From: Chloroflexota bacterium
GTDB taxonomy: Bacteria; Chloroflexota; Anaerolineae; Anaerolineales; DRMV01
Assembly: GCA_011322445.1 (NCBI GenBank)
Contig: DRMV01000049.1
Span: forward strand, 1 to 44,019
Direction of reading: 5' to 3'
Length of the DNA: 44,019 nt
The number at the start of each line of letters is the position of its first letter. Position 1 is the stretch's first letter. The notes under the pieces were generated by a model that made no database searches, was not told the DNA's origin, and saw only the letters and a program-made list of their open reading frames with translations. Below, piece by piece: positions 32,076-42,357 of this stretch. Made by a program: the position numbers and the translations under genes.

Positions 32076-32737
32076 ACGCGCTTTGCTTCCTCCGGCAGTG
32101 CAGCCCAGAGGGCTTCCGTCACCTGGTCGATGGGCTGCGTGCCGTCAATTTCGACCAGCAAGCCGCGTTGCCGGTAATAAGCAACCAACGGCATGGTTTG
32201 TTCCAGGTACACCCGAATACGGTTGCGCACCACTTCGGGCTTGTCATCTTCCCGCTGGTAAAGTTCCGAGCCGTCGTAATCGCACACGCCCGGCACCTTC
32301 GGCGGGTTGAATTTCTTGTGGAAAATGTGCCCCTGGGCTTTGCAAATCAGCCGCCCGGAAAGGCGTTCCACAAGTTCGTCTTCCGGCACTTTGATGAACG
32401 GCACCACACCCACTTTGCCACCCAGGTCAGCCAGCATGGCATCGAGGGCTTCGGCCTGAGCCGGGGTGCGCGGGAAGCCATCGAGAATGGCGCCGCGGGC
32501 GCAGTCAGGGCGGGAAAGGCGGTCCCGAATCATGGCGATGGTGACATCGTCGGGCACGAGATCGCCTCTTTCCATGTATTGCTGTGCCACTTTACCGAGT
32601 TCTGTCTGGTTTTTCAGGTTCTCGCGAAAGATATCGCCCGACGAAATGTGCGGCAGGCCGGTTTTTTGGGCCAGGATCTTGGCCTGGGTGCCTTTGCCTG
32701 CGCCCGGCGCACCCAGCAGCACGATGAACACCGACAC
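32072..32737 (-). CDS. adk: Adenylate kinase
   Basis: A 221-residue long-type kinase converting AMP and ATP to two ADP. P-loop GAPGAGKGTQAKIL, ISSGDIFRENL, LDGFPRTPAQAEALD and the LID (about residues 125-163). The LID has CKAQG and VCDYDG where zinc-binding relatives have C-x2-C and C-x2-C/D, so the second ligand is Gln and the fourth Asp; zinc binding is probably weakened or lost. It lies between secY and map as usual. Confidence 0.97.
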   Translation of the reverse strand: MSVFIVLLGAPGAGKGTQAKILAQKTGLPHISSGDIFRENLKNQTELGKVAQQYMERGDLVPDDVTIAMIRDRLSRPDCARGAILDGFPRTPAQAEALDAMLADLGGKVGVVPFIKVPEDELVERLSGRLICKAQGHIFHKKFNPPKVPGVCDYDGSELYQREDDKPEVVRNRIRVYLEQTMPLVAYYRQRGLLVEIDGTQPIDQVTEALWAALPEEAKRV

Positions 32738-32789
32738 AGCAAACCTCCAGGGTCAGAAGGCGGTCGGCAGGCAGCCGACCTGGGATGCA

Positions 32790-34139
32790 CTAACGCACGA
32801 GGAGCGTATCCGTGTAGCCGTGCAGCCGCAGTTCGGCATCAATGAAGAAGAAAATGTCGCGCACCACACCAACCACGATCAGCAACCCGGCCGAGGAAAT
32901 CAACATTAAGCCCGATTGCCCGGCTGCGGCCAGCCCCGGCACCAACAGGGTCAACAGGTAAGGCAGCACGGCCACAAAGCCCAGGAAAAGCGCACCCGGC
33001 AGCGTAATGCGACGCAGCACGCTCATCAGATATTGCTGGGTGCGTTCCCCGGGCGGCACGCCCGGAATCTTCGCACCCGAGCGTTTCAACTGCTCACCAT
33101 AGTTCTGCTGCATGAAGAGCACATCGGTGTAGAAGAAGGTGAACAGCACCACCATCAGGAAATAGGTAAACCAGTACCACGGGCTGGTGGGCGCAAACAC
33201 CCGCTGCATCGTCACCGCCAGGCTGGAAACCCACGCCGTGCTCGATTTCAGGAAAAAGCCCGACAAAATGCCCGGCAACGCCAACAACGACTGGGCGAAA
33301 ATGAGCGGGATCATGCCCGCCAGGTTGACCATCAGCGGGAAGGTGCCCTTGACCGGCATGGACATGCGGGTGCCAATGCGTCGGCCGGGGTACATCACCG
33401 GCACGTTGCGCCGCCCTTGTTGCACAAACACAATCAGGAAGATGGTCGCTACCGTCACCACAATGGAAATGGTGAGGTAAGCCCACCGGTGTTGAGCATC
33501 GCTCATGAGGCGGGCAAAGTTGAACGGCATCCGAGCCACAATGCCCGCGAAGATGATGAGGGAAAGCCCCTGGTTCCGCAGCCCGTATTCGGAAATCAGT
33601 TCGCCCAACCAGATGGCGAACATCGTCCCGGCCGTCATGGCGATAATCACCGTCAGGGTGGGGATCAGGTCAGCGCCACTCCAGCCAAAGTGCCGCAGCA
33701 CTGGCCGGCCGCCTGCAAAGGCCGAGAAGAGGCTGATCTGCCCCAGGGCCTGCAAGGCTGCCATCGGAATGGAGAGGATGTAAGTCCAGCGCTCCATCCA
33801 CTTCTGACCTTCCCGCGGGTCCTCGTCCATCCGGGCTTTCCACGAAGGGATGATGGGGACGAGGATTTGCAGAATAATCTGCGCGGTGATGTAGGGGTAT
33901 ACCCCCATCGCGAGCACCGAGAACTGCGAAACCGTACCGCCGGAAAGCAGGTCGAGCAGGCCCACGAAAGCGCCCTGAGAGCCACCCGCATTGAGGATGC
34001 TCTTCAAGACGGCGTGGTCCACGCCCGGCACAGGCACGTGCGCTGCAAGGCGGTAGAGCAGCAAAATGCCCATGGTGATGAGCAGTTTGCGGCGCAGGTC
34101 GGGGGCCATCCAGAGGTAGCGCCAAGCCGATCGTTTCAT
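32790..34139 (-). CDS. secY: Protein translocase subunit SecY
   Basis: A 449-residue channel-forming protein with ten membrane helices. Family signatures are present near the N-terminus (HVPVPGVD, LDLLSGGTVSQFSVLAMGV, PYITAQIILQIL) and in the cytoplasmic loop with RRNVPVMYPGRR. The C-terminal part has PGERTQQYL for ribosome contact. Forms the SecYEG pore. AAGGAG precedes the ATG at 34139. Confidence 0.98.
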   Translation of the reverse strand: MKRSAWRYLWMAPDLRRKLLITMGILLLYRLAAHVPVPGVDHAVLKSILNAGGSQGAFVGLLDLLSGGTVSQFSVLAMGVYPYITAQIILQILVPIIPSWKARMDEDPREGQKWMERWTYILSIPMAALQALGQISLFSAFAGGRPVLRHFGWSGADLIPTLTVIIAMTAGTMFAIWLGELISEYGLRNQGLSLIIFAGIVARMPFNFARLMSDAQHRWAYLTISIVVTVATIFLIVFVQQGRRNVPVMYPGRRIGTRMSMPVKGTFPLMVNLAGMIPLIFAQSLLALPGILSGFFLKSSTAWVSSLAVTMQRVFAPTSPWYWFTYFLMVVLFTFFYTDVLFMQQNYGEQLKRSGAKIPGVPPGERTQQYLMSVLRRITLPGALFLGFVAVLPYLLTLLVPGLAAAGQSGLMLISSAGLLIVVGVVRDIFFFIDAELRLHGYTDTLLVR

Positions 34140-34173
34140 GCAAGGCTCCTTCGGTCAAGGGTCGCCCAGAGGC

Positions 34174-34623
34174 TTAGGAAGCGATAATTTCCACCGAGCC
34201 GCCTGCGGCCTCGATTTTGGCCCGGGCGCTCTTGCTCACGCGGTGGGCTTTGACTTTGAGGGGCACCGTGACTTCACCCCGCCCCAAAATCACCACCGGG
34301 TTCCTGGGGTTGCTGAGGAAGCCTTTTTCGGCCAACACCTCAGGGGTAATTTCGCTATTTGCGGGGAAATCGGCCAGGCGCTCCAGGTTCACCTCGTTAT
34401 ATTCCACGCGGTTGATGGGGGTAAAGCCGCGCTTGAAAGGCAAACGGCGGAAGAACGGCAGGTTGCCGCCCTGATGGTACAGGCGGGTGCCGCCGCCCGC
34501 GCGCGCGCCCTGGCCCTTGGTGCCGCGGCCAGCAGTTTTACCCTGCCCGGCCGCGATGCCCCGGCCCACGCGCTTGCGGTTCCGCTTTGCGCCGCGGTTG
34601 GGTCGCAATTCATGCAGTTTCAT
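34174..34623 (-). CDS. rplO: Large ribosomal subunit protein uL15
   Basis: A 149-residue protein: MKLHELRPNRGAKRNRKRVG, the Gly-rich RGIAAGQGKTAGRGTKGQGA stretch, GGNLPFFRRLPFKRGF and a C-terminal AKIEAAGGSVEII. Starts 2 nt after rpmD stop. Confidence 0.98.
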   Translation of the reverse strand: MKLHELRPNRGAKRNRKRVGRGIAAGQGKTAGRGTKGQGARAGGGTRLYHQGGNLPFFRRLPFKRGFTPINRVEYNEVNLERLADFPANSEITPEVLAEKGFLSNPRNPVVILGRGEVTVPLKVKAHRVSKSARAKIEAAGGSVEIIAS

Positions 34624-34625
34624 GG

Positions 34626-34817
34626 CTACGCACTCTCCTCCACACGGACGAGGTGGCGCACCTTCGCCACCATCCCCCGAATGACGGGGTTGTCTTCATG
34701 TTCCACAGTCTGGTGCATTCGGCGCAAACCCAGCGCCCGCAAAGTGCCTTTCTGGCGCTTGTTGTAACCAATCGGGCTTTTCACCAGGGTAATGCGCAAA
34801 GTTTTCTGCTTAGTCAT
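34626..34817 (-). CDS. rpmD: Large ribosomal subunit protein uL30
   Basis: A 63-residue protein, [20 protein letters not shown] followed by [19 protein letters not shown] and [12 protein letters not shown]. Overlaps the end of rpsE by 8 nt. Confidence 0.97.
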   Translation of the reverse strand: MTKQKTLRITLVKSPIGYNKRQKGTLRALGLRRMHQTVEHEDNPVIRGMVAKVRHLVRVEESA

Positions 34818-35349
34818 GGCGCTTGTTCCTCCGGTCCCAGAAGGGCAGCACCTCTTCAGGTTTCTTGCCGCGCACTTTGGCGACCTCTTCCACCGATTTG
34901 AGTTGCTCCAAGGCCTGCATGGTGGCCTTGACCACGTTGAGCAGGTTGTTGCTTCCCAAAGATTTGGTGAGGATGTCGCGGACGCCTACGGCTTCCAGCA
35001 CGGCGCGCACACCGCCGCCAGCGATCACGCCCGTACCGGGGGAAGCCGGTTTCAGCAGCACCCGGGCACCGCCCACTTCGCCGATCACCTCATGAGGAAT
35101 GGTGGTGTCGTAGAGGTTGATTTTCTTGAGGTTACGGCGGGCGCGTTCGGAAGCCTTCCGCACCGCATCGGGCACGGCGCCAGCCTTGCCAATGCCAATG
35201 CCCACCCGGCCGCGGTGGTCGCCGACCACAACCGTCGCGCGGAAAGTAAACCGCCGACCGCCCTTGACCACTTTCGCCACGCGGGCAATTTCAACGGTGC
35301 GCTCTTCCAGTTCGTCTTCTGCCTGTGCAGCAGGTTGATACTGAGCCAT
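34810..35349 (-). CDS. rpsE: Small ribosomal subunit protein uS5
   Basis: A 179-residue protein with the dsRBD-like start [20 protein letters not shown], the [20 protein letters not shown] loop, and [20 protein letters not shown]. Acidic N-terminal extension of about 12 residues. Confidence 0.98.
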   Translation of the reverse strand: MAQYQPAAQAEDELEERTVEIARVAKVVKGGRRFTFRATVVVGDHRGRVGIGIGKAGAVPDAVRKASERARRNLKKINLYDTTIPHEVIGEVGGARVLLKPASPGTGVIAGGGVRAVLEAVGVRDILTKSLGSNNLLNVVKATMQALEQLKSVEEVAKVRGKKPEEVLPFWDRRNKRHD

Positions 35350-35364
35350 AACGTTCTCCTCGCC

Positions 35365-35730
35365 TTAGAATTCCAGGCCGCCTTCGCGGGCACCGTCGGC
35401 CAGGGCTTTCACACGGCCGATGTACTGATAACCACCACGGTCGAACACCACCGTTTTGATGCCGACGGCCAGGGCGCGCTCGGCAATTGCCTTGCCCACC
35501 AGCCGGGCTTGTTCGGTCTTGTTCAGTCCTTCCATCTGGGCGCGCAGTTCCTTGTCGATGGTGGAAGCCGCCACCAGGGTGCGCCCCGCTTCATCGTCGA
35601 TGACCTGGGCGTAGATGTGCCCCAGGCTGCGGAAGACGTTCAACCGCGGGCGTTCCGGCGTCCCATGGATCTTTTTGCGCACCCGCAGGTGGCGCCGAAT
35701 TCGTGCCTCTCGTCGGGTTTTCTTAGCCAT
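35365..35730 (-). CDS. rplR: Large ribosomal subunit protein uL18
   Basis: A 121-residue 5S rRNA-binding protein: [37 protein letters not shown] and [20 protein letters not shown]. The ATG at 35730 lies about six bases after GAGG; the TTG at 35736 is too close to that site. Confidence 0.97.
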   Translation of the reverse strand: MAKKTRREARIRRHLRVRKKIHGTPERPRLNVFRSLGHIYAQVIDDEAGRTLVAASTIDKELRAQMEGLNKTEQARLVGKAIAERALAVGIKTVVFDRGGYQYIGRVKALADGAREGGLEF

Positions 35731-35744
35731 TTTCAACCTCGCTC

Positions 35745-36299
35745 CTACACCTTGCCGGCCTTGCCAGCCTTGCGGCGGACCGCCTCGCCCGCGTAGCGAA
35801 TGCCTTTGCCCTTGTAGGGTTCCGGCGGGCGCACCTTGCGGATATCCGCGGCCACCTGGCCGACCCGCTGTTTGTCGTAGCCCCGGACGATGATGCGCAT
35901 CGGGCGGGATTTGGTATCCACCTCAAACTCAATGCCTTCCGGCGGGGTCACCGGCACCGGGTGAGAAAAGCCAACATGCAGCACCAGGTCTTTGCCTTTC
36001 ATTTCGGCCCGGTAGCCCACACCGTGGATTTCCAACACTTTTTCAAAGCCCTGGCTGACGCCCACCACCATGTTGTTGATGAGGGCGCGGGTCATCCCGT
36101 GCCAGGCGCGGTGCTGACGCTCATCCGACGGGCGTTCCACGGTGATGGCTTTCTCTTCCGGTTTGTAGGTAATTTTCATCGCCGCGGGGAAGGTGTGGGC
36201 CAGTTCGCCTTTCGGCCCCTTCACCCGCACGTGCGAGCCCTTGATTTCTACCTGCACGCTATCCGGCACAGGTACGGGCAAACGTCCAATACGAGACAC
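35745..36299 (-). CDS. rplF: Large ribosomal subunit protein uL6
   Basis: A 184-residue protein that starts [19 protein letters not shown] and contains [32 protein letters not shown] and the C-terminal [20 protein letters not shown]. The start is GTG 36299, six bases after AGGAGG; the frame to 36320 reads through the ribosome site. Confidence 0.97.
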   Translation of the reverse strand: MSRIGRLPVPVPDSVQVEIKGSHVRVKGPKGELAHTFPAAMKITYKPEEKAITVERPSDERQHRAWHGMTRALINNMVVGVSQGFEKVLEIHGVGYRAEMKGKDLVLHVGFSHPVPVTPPEGIEFEVDTKSRPMRIIVRGYDKQRVGQVAADIRKVRPPEPYKGKGIRYAGEAVRRKAGKAGKV

Positions 36300-36363
36300 G
36301 CTCAACCTCCTTTCGGCCACTGGCGTCGCGCAGGCGCGCCAGGTCGTTCCGAAATGGTGAAAT

Positions 36364-36780
36364 TTACCAGATTTTGCAAATGACTTCGCCGCCGACGCCC
36401 AACTTTCGGGCCCGCTCGCTGGTCATCACGCCTTTAGGGGTGCTCACAATCGCAATCCCCAGGCCGGAACGCACCCACGGCAATTCGGCCTTGCCCGCGT
36501 AAACCCGGCGACCGGGTTTGCTCACCCGCTCCAGGCCTTCGATGACAGGGCGCCGCTGACGGCGTTCCCCAACATATTTCAGGCGAATCCGCAACGTTTT
36601 GTGGCTGGGGCGGTCTTTGTCTTGCAGCACCTGGTAGCCGTCAATGTAGCCCTCTTCTTTGAGAATGCGGGCAATGGCCACCTTCATCTTGGAACTGGGC
36701 ATTTCCACCTGGGTATGCCCCGCCATTTGCGCGTTGCGAATGCGCGTCAACATATCCGCAATGGGATCGGTCATCGTCAT
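36364..36780 (-). CDS. rpsH: Small ribosomal subunit protein uS8
   Basis: A 138-residue protein: [60 protein letters not shown] and [23 protein letters not shown] 36780 with GGAGG eight bases upstream; a second ATG at 36774 is possible. Confidence 0.97.
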   Translation of the reverse strand: MTMTDPIADMLTRIRNAQMAGHTQVEMPSSKMKVAIARILKEEGYIDGYQVLQDKDRPSHKTLRIRLKYVGERRQRRPVIEGLERVSKPGRRVYAGKAELPWVRSGLGIAIVSTPKGVMTSERARKLGVGGEVICKIW

Positions 36781-36799
36781 CGTTACCACCTCCGCCCGA

Positions 36800-36982
36800 C
36801 TACCAAGAAGCCTTGGTGACGCCGGGGATTTTACCCTCTAAGGCCAATTCGCGGAAACAAATCCGGCACACCCCAAACTTGCGCATATAACCGCGCGGGC
36901 GGCCACAGATACGGCAGCGATTGCGCACACGGGTGGGGTACTTCCGGCGCTGTTCGCGGTAAATCATGCACTTCTTGGCCAT
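36800..36982 (-). CDS. rpsN: Small ribosomal subunit protein uS14, zinc type
   Basis: A 60-residue short uS14 with the four zinc cysteines in [20 protein letters not shown]. Begins [20 protein letters not shown]. The zinc form (rpsZ type) fits Gram-positive-like and Chloroflexota lineages. Confidence 0.97.
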   Translation of the reverse strand: MAKKCMIYREQRRKYPTRVRNRCRICGRPRGYMRKFGVCRICFRELALEGKIPGVTKASW

Positions 36983-36984
36983 AA

Positions 36985-37530
36985 CTACCCTTCCTTCCTG
37001 AACGGCATACCCAGCAGGGTCAGCAATTGACGGCCTTCTTCGTCGTTGCGGGCTGTGGTCACAATGGTGATTTCCATGCCGCGCACTTTGTCGATTTTGT
37101 CGTAGTCGATTTCCGGGAAGATGAGTTGTTCCCGAAGGCCCAAGGTGTAGTTTCCCCGCCCGTCAAAAGCGTTGGGGGAAACCCCGCGGAAGTCACGCAC
37201 CCGGGGCAGGGCGACGTTCATCAACCGGTCGAGGAAGGCCCACATCTTGTCGCCACGCAGGGTGACCTTGACGCCAATGGCCCGCCCTTCGCGCAGTTTG
37301 AATGCCGCCACGCTCTTGCGCGCTTTGGTGATGATGGGCTTCTGACCGGTGATGGTGGCAATATCCTGGACGGCGTAATCCAATGCTTTGGCATTATCTA
37401 ACGCCTCGCCCAGGCCGATGTTGACCACCACCTTGGTAATGCGCGGCACTTGCATGATGTTGTCCAGCCCCAACGATTTCATCAAGGCCGGCACCACTTC
37501 ATTTCGGTACTTTTCCTCTAAACGCATCAT
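36985..37530 (-). CDS. rplE: Large ribosomal subunit protein uL5
   Basis: A 181-residue 5S rRNA-associated protein with [58 protein letters not shown] and [23 protein letters not shown] 37530 has GGAG seven bases upstream; ATG 37527 is an alternative. Confidence 0.97.
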   Translation of the reverse strand: MMRLEEKYRNEVVPALMKSLGLDNIMQVPRITKVVVNIGLGEALDNAKALDYAVQDIATITGQKPIITKARKSVAAFKLREGRAIGVKVTLRGDKMWAFLDRLMNVALPRVRDFRGVSPNAFDGRGNYTLGLREQLIFPEIDYDKIDKVRGMEITIVTTARNDEEGRQLLTLLGMPFRKEG

Positions 37531-37549
37531 GGTTCGTCTCCTTACCGGC

Positions 37550-37873
37550 CTATTCAATCACCGCACCGCAGCGCTTGCAATAGCGTTCCGCAATGCCTTC
37601 GGTACGATGGACGCCCACGCGGGTGGCTTCCCCGCATTTCGGGCACACCAGCATGACGTTGGAAATATCAATCGGGGCTTCAAATTCAATGATGCCCGGC
37701 GTGATGGTTTGGCCCTGGGCCTGCACCTGTTGCTGGTGCTTCTTGCGAATGTTGACACCCTGGACGACCACCCGACGCTCGCGCGGCAGCACCCGAATCA
37801 CTTCGCCTTTTTTGCCTTTGTCGCGACCGGCAATCACCAACACGGTGTCGCCTTTACGAATCTTCACTTTCAC
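37550..37873 (-). CDS. rplX: Large ribosomal subunit protein uL24
   Basis: A 107-residue protein: [20 protein letters not shown] (KOW motif), [15 protein letters not shown], and a C-terminal zinc-ribbon-like pair CPKC ... CKRC. Stands between rplN and rplE. Confidence 0.97.
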   Translation of the reverse strand: MKVKIRKGDTVLVIAGRDKGKKGEVIRVLPRERRVVVQGVNIRKKHQQQVQAQGQTITPGIIEFEAPIDISNVMLVCPKCGEATRVGVHRTEGIAERYCKRCGAVIE

Positions 37874-37885
37874 GGCTCACACTCC

Positions 37886-38257
37886 TCACAGCACTTCGGG
37901 GGCCAGGGAAACGATCTTCATGAAGCCCTTTTCGCGCAGTTCCCGCGCCACCGGCCCGAAGATACGGGTGCCCTTGGGGTTGACGCCGTCGTTGTCGAGA
38001 ATGACCGCGGCGTTGTCGTCGAAACGAATGTGGGAACCGTCTTCGCGCCGCCACTCCTTGGCGCAACGCACCACCACAGCCCGCACGATGTCGCTTTTCT
38101 TCACCGAGCCGTTAGGGGTGGCCGACTTGACCGTCGCCACCACCACATCGCCCACGCGGCCATAGCGGCGCTTGGAACCGCCCAACACGCGGATCACCAG
38201 GATCTCTTTGGCGCCGGTGTTATCGGCAACCTTCAAGCGCGATTCTTGCTGAATCAT
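37886..38257 (-). CDS. rplN: Large ribosomal subunit protein uL14
   Basis: A 123-residue protein, [20 protein letters not shown], with [20 protein letters not shown] and [20 protein letters not shown]. Its ATG overlaps the rpsQ stop by 4 nt. Confidence 0.98.
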   Translation of the reverse strand: MIQQESRLKVADNTGAKEILVIRVLGGSKRRYGRVGDVVVATVKSATPNGSVKKSDIVRAVVVRCAKEWRREDGSHIRFDDNAAVILDNDGVNPKGTRIFGPVARELREKGFMKIVSLAPEVL

Positions 38258-38538
38258 GCTTCGGCCTCCTGCTCGGCCACGACGTCTTCATTGCCGCGCG
38301 CCCGCCGCACGATGGCTTCCACAACCCAATGCTTGGTTTTGGAAATCGGGCGGCTTTCCACAATGCGCACCTGGTCGCCTACCTGGGCGCCCAGTTCGTC
38401 GTGGGCCTTGTATTTCTTGTGCGTGCGCACGACCTTCTTGTAGAGCGGATGCCGGAAAGCACGGCTTACCCGCACCACGACCGTCTTGTCCATCTTGTCG
38501 GAAATCACGACACCCGTAAGTCGCCGACGCTTGTTCAT
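38254..38538 (-). CDS. rpsQ: Small ribosomal subunit protein uS17
   Basis: A 94-residue protein with [40 protein letters not shown] and [21 protein letters not shown] overlaps at both ends link it to rpmC and rplN. Confidence 0.97.
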   Translation of the reverse strand: MNKRRRLTGVVISDKMDKTVVVRVSRAFRHPLYKKVVRTHKKYKAHDELGAQVGDQVRIVESRPISKTKHWVVEAIVRRARGNEDVVAEQEAEA

Positions 38539-38750
38539 GCTTCACCTTCCTCGGCAAATGCTTCCAATTCCCGCTCCCGCAAGATGGTCAGGTAGCGGGC
38601 GATCTGGCGGCGGGTCCGACGCAGGGCGTTGGTATCGACCAACTCACCGGTTGTCTTCTGAAAACGCAGGTGCATCAGTTCTTCCCGCGCCTCGGCCAGC
38701 CGCGCTTCGATTTCCTCAGTGGAAAGTTTGCGAATCTCTGAGGCTTTCAT
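38535..38750 (-). CDS. rpmC: Large ribosomal subunit protein uL29
   Basis: A 71-residue two-helix protein, [20 protein letters not shown], with [20 protein letters not shown]. Short acidic C-terminal extension. Its ATG overlaps the rplP stop by 4 nt. Confidence 0.97.
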   Translation of the reverse strand: MKASEIRKLSTEEIEARLAEAREELMHLRFQKTTGELVDTNALRRTRRQIARYLTILRERELEAFAEEGEA

Positions 38751-39169
38751 GCTTCCTCCAACCCTTCGCGGACGACGATCTTGGTCTTCACCGAGAGTTT
38801 ATAGGAAGCCAGGCGCAGCGCCTCTTTTGCCACGGCTTCGGGCACACCGGCGATTTCGAACATCACCCGTCCCGGTTTGACCACCGCCACCCAAAATTCC
38901 ACGTTCCCCTTACCGGAACCCATGCGGGTTTCGGCCGGCTTTTTGGTGACCGGTTTGTCGGGGAAGATGCGAATCCAGATTTTCCCACGGCGGCGCATAT
39001 GGCGCACCATCGCACGGCGGGCGGCTTCGATCTGGCGGGCGGAAATCCACCCCGGCTCCAGGGCCTGCAGGCCGTAATCGCCGAAGTGCACCTCTGCACC
39101 CCGCAGCGCCTTGCCTTTCATGCGGCCGCGCATCTGCTTGCGGTATTTGACGCGTTTAGGCATCAACAT
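38747..39169 (-). CDS. rplP: Large ribosomal subunit protein uL16
   Basis: A 140-residue protein: [60 protein letters not shown] and [23 protein letters not shown] 39169 has GGAG eight bases upstream; ATG 39163 is possible. Confidence 0.97.
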   Translation of the reverse strand: MLMPKRVKYRKQMRGRMKGKALRGAEVHFGDYGLQALEPGWISARQIEAARRAMVRHMRRRGKIWIRIFPDKPVTKKPAETRMGSGKGNVEFWVAVVKPGRVMFEIAGVPEAVAKEALRLASYKLSVKTKIVVREGLEEA

Positions 39170-39204
39170 GGTTTCTACTCCTCTCGCGGCGGGAACCGCC
39201 GAGA

Positions 39205-39885
39205 CTACTCGCTCACATACACGCCTTCGGTGGCAACCGGCGCTTCTTCTTCCACCTCGGGCAGCACATCACCTTTGTAAATCCACACTTTCACGCCGAT
39301 CCGGCCGTAAGTGGTCAGGGCTTCCGCCTTGGCATAGTCGATATCGGCCCGCAGGGTTTGCAGCGGCACCCGACCGTCACGCAGCCACACGGTGCGTGCC
39401 ATCTCTGCACCCGCCAGGCGGCCCGATACCTGAATTTTGATGCCCTTGGCGCCCTGGCGCATGGCCTGCTGAATCGCCCGCTGCATCGCCCGCCGGTAAC
39501 TCACCCGGCGCGAGAGCTGGTCGGCGATGTTGTGCGCCACCAGGTAGGCATCCAGGTCAGGAACCTTGATTTCGTTGATGTCCACATCCACCTTCGAGCC
39601 CACCAGGCCCTCTAACGAGGTGCGCAGTTGCTTGATGGTGGCGCCTTTGCGGCCAATCAGAATGCCCGGCTTGGCCGTGTGCACCGTGATTTTCACTTTG
39701 GCCGGGAAACGTTCGATTTCAATGCGGGAAATCCCTGCCCGCGGTGCCTGCTCGCGAATCAGGCGGCGGATAGCCAGGTCCTGGTGCAGTTGCTCCCGGT
39801 ATTGCGGCCCTTCCGCGAACCAGCGGCCTTCCCAGGTCTTGTTGATCTTCAGACGAAAGCCAATCGGATGTACTTTGCGACCCAT
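39205..39885 (-). CDS. rpsC: Small ribosomal subunit protein uS3
   Basis: A 226-residue protein with [20 protein letters not shown], a KH domain around [20 protein letters not shown], and the C-terminal [20 protein letters not shown] and [18 protein letters not shown]. Confidence 0.98.
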   Translation of the reverse strand: MGRKVHPIGFRLKINKTWEGRWFAEGPQYREQLHQDLAIRRLIREQAPRAGISRIEIERFPAKVKITVHTAKPGILIGRKGATIKQLRTSLEGLVGSKVDVDINEIKVPDLDAYLVAHNIADQLSRRVSYRRAMQRAIQQAMRQGAKGIKIQVSGRLAGAEMARTVWLRDGRVPLQTLRADIDYAKAEALTTYGRIGVKVWIYKGDVLPEVEEEAPVATEGVYVSE

Positions 39886-39894
39886 AAATGACTC

Positions 39895-40242
39895 CTATTC
39901 CTCTTCGTGCTCGCGCAGAATCACGGTGATGTGCGAGGAGCGCTTGAGAATGGGCTTGAAGCGCCCCCGCGCGCCGAAGCGTCGCCACTTGCGGGTAGGG
40001 CCTTCATCTGCAAAGATGCGGTAGATGTAAAGGTCCTCACGGTTCAAACCGAAGTTCTCTTCGGCGTTCGCGATAGCCGAAGCGATAAGTTTGTACACCG
40101 GACGCGCCGCGCTGTGCGGCATGAAGCGCAGCATTTCCAGCGCTTCGTCGGCGTCCTTCCCCCGCACCAGGTTGATCACCCGGCGGGCTTTGAAAGGCGA
40201 GACGGGAACATAACGCGCTTTTGCGCGGACATCGATCGCCAT
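39895..40242 (-). CDS. rplV: Large ribosomal subunit protein uL22
   Basis: A 115-residue protein: ARYVPVSPFKARRVINLVRG, NAEENFGLNREDLYIYRIFA and the C-terminal hook GPTRKWRRFGARGRFKPILK that lines the exit tunnel. Confidence 0.98.
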   Translation of the reverse strand: MAIDVRAKARYVPVSPFKARRVINLVRGKDADEALEMLRFMPHSAARPVYKLIASAIANAEENFGLNREDLYIYRIFADEGPTRKWRRFGARGRFKPILKRSSHITVILREHEEE

Positions 40243-40245
40243 GGC

Positions 40246-40521
40246 CTATCTCCTCTTCTTCTTTTCTACGATATGCCCACGGAAAGTCCGCGTCGGCGCA
40301 AATTCGCCGAGTTTGTGCCCGACCATGTTTTCGGTGATGTAGATGGGCACATGGCGGCGGCCATTGTGCACGGCAATCGTGTGGCCGACCATTTGGGGGA
40401 AGATGGTGCTCGCGCGGCTCCAGGTGCGAATGACTTTCTTTTCACCGCGGGCGTTCATTTCCTCAATCTTGCGGAGCAACTTCGGGGCTACGTAAGGCCC
40501 TTTTTTCAGGGAACGTCCCAT
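40246..40521 (-). CDS. rpsS: Small ribosomal subunit protein uS19
   Basis: A 91-residue protein: [40 protein letters not shown] and [16 protein letters not shown]. Confidence 0.98.
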   Translation of the reverse strand: MGRSLKKGPYVAPKLLRKIEEMNARGEKKVIRTWSRASTIFPQMVGHTIAVHNGRRHVPIYITENMVGHKLGEFAPTRTFRGHIVEKKKRR

Positions 40522-40549
40522 ATTTCAACCTCCAACCAAACCCACGCGC

Positions 40550-41386
40550 TTAGCGGCGTTTCTTGCTGCGTCGGCGCACGATGTATTTATCGGTCTTCTT
40601 GTTGCGGCGCGTCTTGGCGCCCAGGGTCGGTTTACCCCACGGCGATTTGGGGCCGGGCAAACCGATGGGCTGGCGGCCTTCACCACCCCCGTGGGGATGG
40701 TCGCGCGGCGACATCGCCGAACCGCGCACCGTGGGGCGAATGCCCATGTGGCGCTTGCGCCCGGCCTTGCCCAACTTGATGTTGCTGTGCTCCACATTGC
40801 CCACCTGGCCGATGGTGGCGTAGCATTCCTGCCGCACCAACCGCACCTCGCCCGAAGGCAGGCGGATGTGAGCGTAGTCACCTTCCTTAGCCAGCAACTG
40901 CGCCGAGGACCCCGCCGAGCGCACCAGTTGCCCGCCGCGGCCAGGGTACAGCTCGATGTTGTGAATCATCGTGCCCGTGGGGATGTTGGCAATCGGCATC
41001 GCGTTGCCGGGGCGAATTTCGGCTTCCGGCCCGGCCAGCACCGTATCGCCTACCTGCAGGCCCAACGGGGCGATGATGTAGCGCTTTTCCCCATCGGCGT
41101 AGTGCAGCAGGGCAATGCGCGCCGTGCGATTGGGGTCATATTCGATCGCGGCCACCCTTGCAGGGATGCCGCGCTTGTCGCGCTTGAAGTCGATGATGCG
41201 ATAGTAGCGCTTGTTGCCGCCGCCCTGGTGCCGCACCGTGACCCGGCCGTAAACGTTGCGCCCGGCGTGCTTCTTGAGGGGCTCGATCAGCGAGCGCTCC
41301 GGCTTGGTCTTGGTGATTTCTTCGAAAGTGTAGCCCAGCATCCCGCGACGGCCAGGCGTAATTGGTTTATATTTCTTGATACCCAT
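40550..41386 (-). CDS. rplB: Large ribosomal subunit protein uL2
   Basis: A 278-residue protein: [60 protein letters not shown] and the peptidyl-transferase-near [23 protein letters not shown] 41386 overlaps the rplW stop by one base (TGATG), with AAGGGG upstream; GTG 41389 is rejected. Confidence 0.98.
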   Translation of the reverse strand: MGIKKYKPITPGRRGMLGYTFEEITKTKPERSLIEPLKKHAGRNVYGRVTVRHQGGGNKRYYRIIDFKRDKRGIPARVAAIEYDPNRTARIALLHYADGEKRYIIAPLGLQVGDTVLAGPEAEIRPGNAMPIANIPTGTMIHNIELYPGRGGQLVRSAGSSAQLLAKEGDYAHIRLPSGEVRLVRQECYATIGQVGNVEHSNIKLGKAGRKRHMGIRPTVRGSAMSPRDHPHGGGEGRQPIGLPGPKSPWGKPTLGAKTRRNKKTDKYIVRRRSKKRR

Positions 41387-41688
41387 CACTTCACCCCTTC
41401 AAAGAGGTCGATCGTCTCACCGGGGGCCAAAGTCACAATGGCTTTTTTGTACCCGCGCCGGCGAATGCCCATGCGGCGGTTACGCCAGCGGCGCGTCTGC
41501 TTGGCAGGCATGTTCATCACCCGCACCTTTTCCACCGTCACGTTGAAGAAGGTTTCCACCGCCTCTTTGATCATCGGCTTGGTGGCGTCTTCGGCAACCT
41601 CAAAGACATATTGCCCGAGGTGCGTGTGCTGGTAGTTCGACTTTTCGGTAATAATCGGGCGACGCAATACATCATAAATCGTGGTCAT
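41386..41688 (-). CDS. rplW: Large ribosomal subunit protein uL23
   Basis: A 100-residue protein at the exit tunnel: [40 protein letters not shown] and [23 protein letters not shown] 41688 follows GAGGAGG; the frame extends to 41724 without support. Confidence 0.97.
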   Translation of the reverse strand: MTTIYDVLRRPIITEKSNYQHTHLGQYVFEVAEDATKPMIKEAVETFFNVTVEKVRVMNMPAKQTRRWRNRRMGIRRRGYKKAIVTLAPGETIDLFEGVK

Positions 41689-41698
41689 TTCGCCCTCC

Positions 41699-42340
41699 TC
41701 AACCCAGGAATGCGGCGATGACATCCAACGCCGCCAGCGGCATCACGACCTTGTCGTAGCCCAGGAGGTCACGGATGTTGAGATAGTGAGCCACCAAGGT
41801 TTTAGCGTAAGGCAGGTTGTTCGCCGAGCGGGCAACGTTCTCCCACTGCTCATTGGCCTTGGGGCTTTCGGGAAGCAAAATCAGCGCGCTGGCCTCCTCG
41901 CCCACCAGGTTCTGCAACACCTCGGCCATGCGGCGCGTTTTCGGCTCAGGGAAGTCTAAATCTTCCACCACGACCACATTCGCCTCGGCCGCCTTGACCG
42001 AAAGGGCGGAACGCAGCGCCGCGCGGCGCATCTTCTTGGGCATATCCAGCGTGTACTTGCGGGGCTTTGGGGTATGCACCTTGCCGCCGCCGACCCACTG
42101 AGGCGAGCGAATGGAACCCTGCCGAGCCCGGCCGGTGCCTTTTTGGCGCCACGGTTTGCGCCCACCACCGGAAACCTCACCGCGTCCTTTCGTGCTGTGC
42201 GTGCCCAAGCGGGCATTCGCCATCTGCCGCACGTAAGCCTGGTGCATCAAATCAGGCCGAATGGGGGCCTCGAAGATGGCGGCGGGGAGTTCCACCTCGC
42301 GCACCTTTTGCCCTTCCATGTTATACACATCCACTTTCAT
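41699..42340 (-). CDS. rplD: Large ribosomal subunit protein uL4
   Basis: A 213-residue protein with the tunnel loop STKGRGEVSGGGRKPWRQKG and TGRARQGSIRSPQWVGGGKV, then PKKMRRAALRSALSVKA. In enterobacteria L4 autoregulates the S10 operon; here a structured leader precedes rplC just upstream (42988-43256). Confidence 0.98.
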   Translation of the reverse strand: MKVDVYNMEGQKVREVELPAAIFEAPIRPDLMHQAYVRQMANARLGTHSTKGRGEVSGGGRKPWRQKGTGRARQGSIRSPQWVGGGKVHTPKPRKYTLDMPKKMRRAALRSALSVKAAEANVVVVEDLDFPEPKTRRMAEVLQNLVGEEASALILLPESPKANEQWENVARSANNLPYAKTLVAHYLNIRDLLGYDKVVMPLAALDVIAAFLG

Positions 42341-42357
42341 GGCTCTGCTCCGAATCC

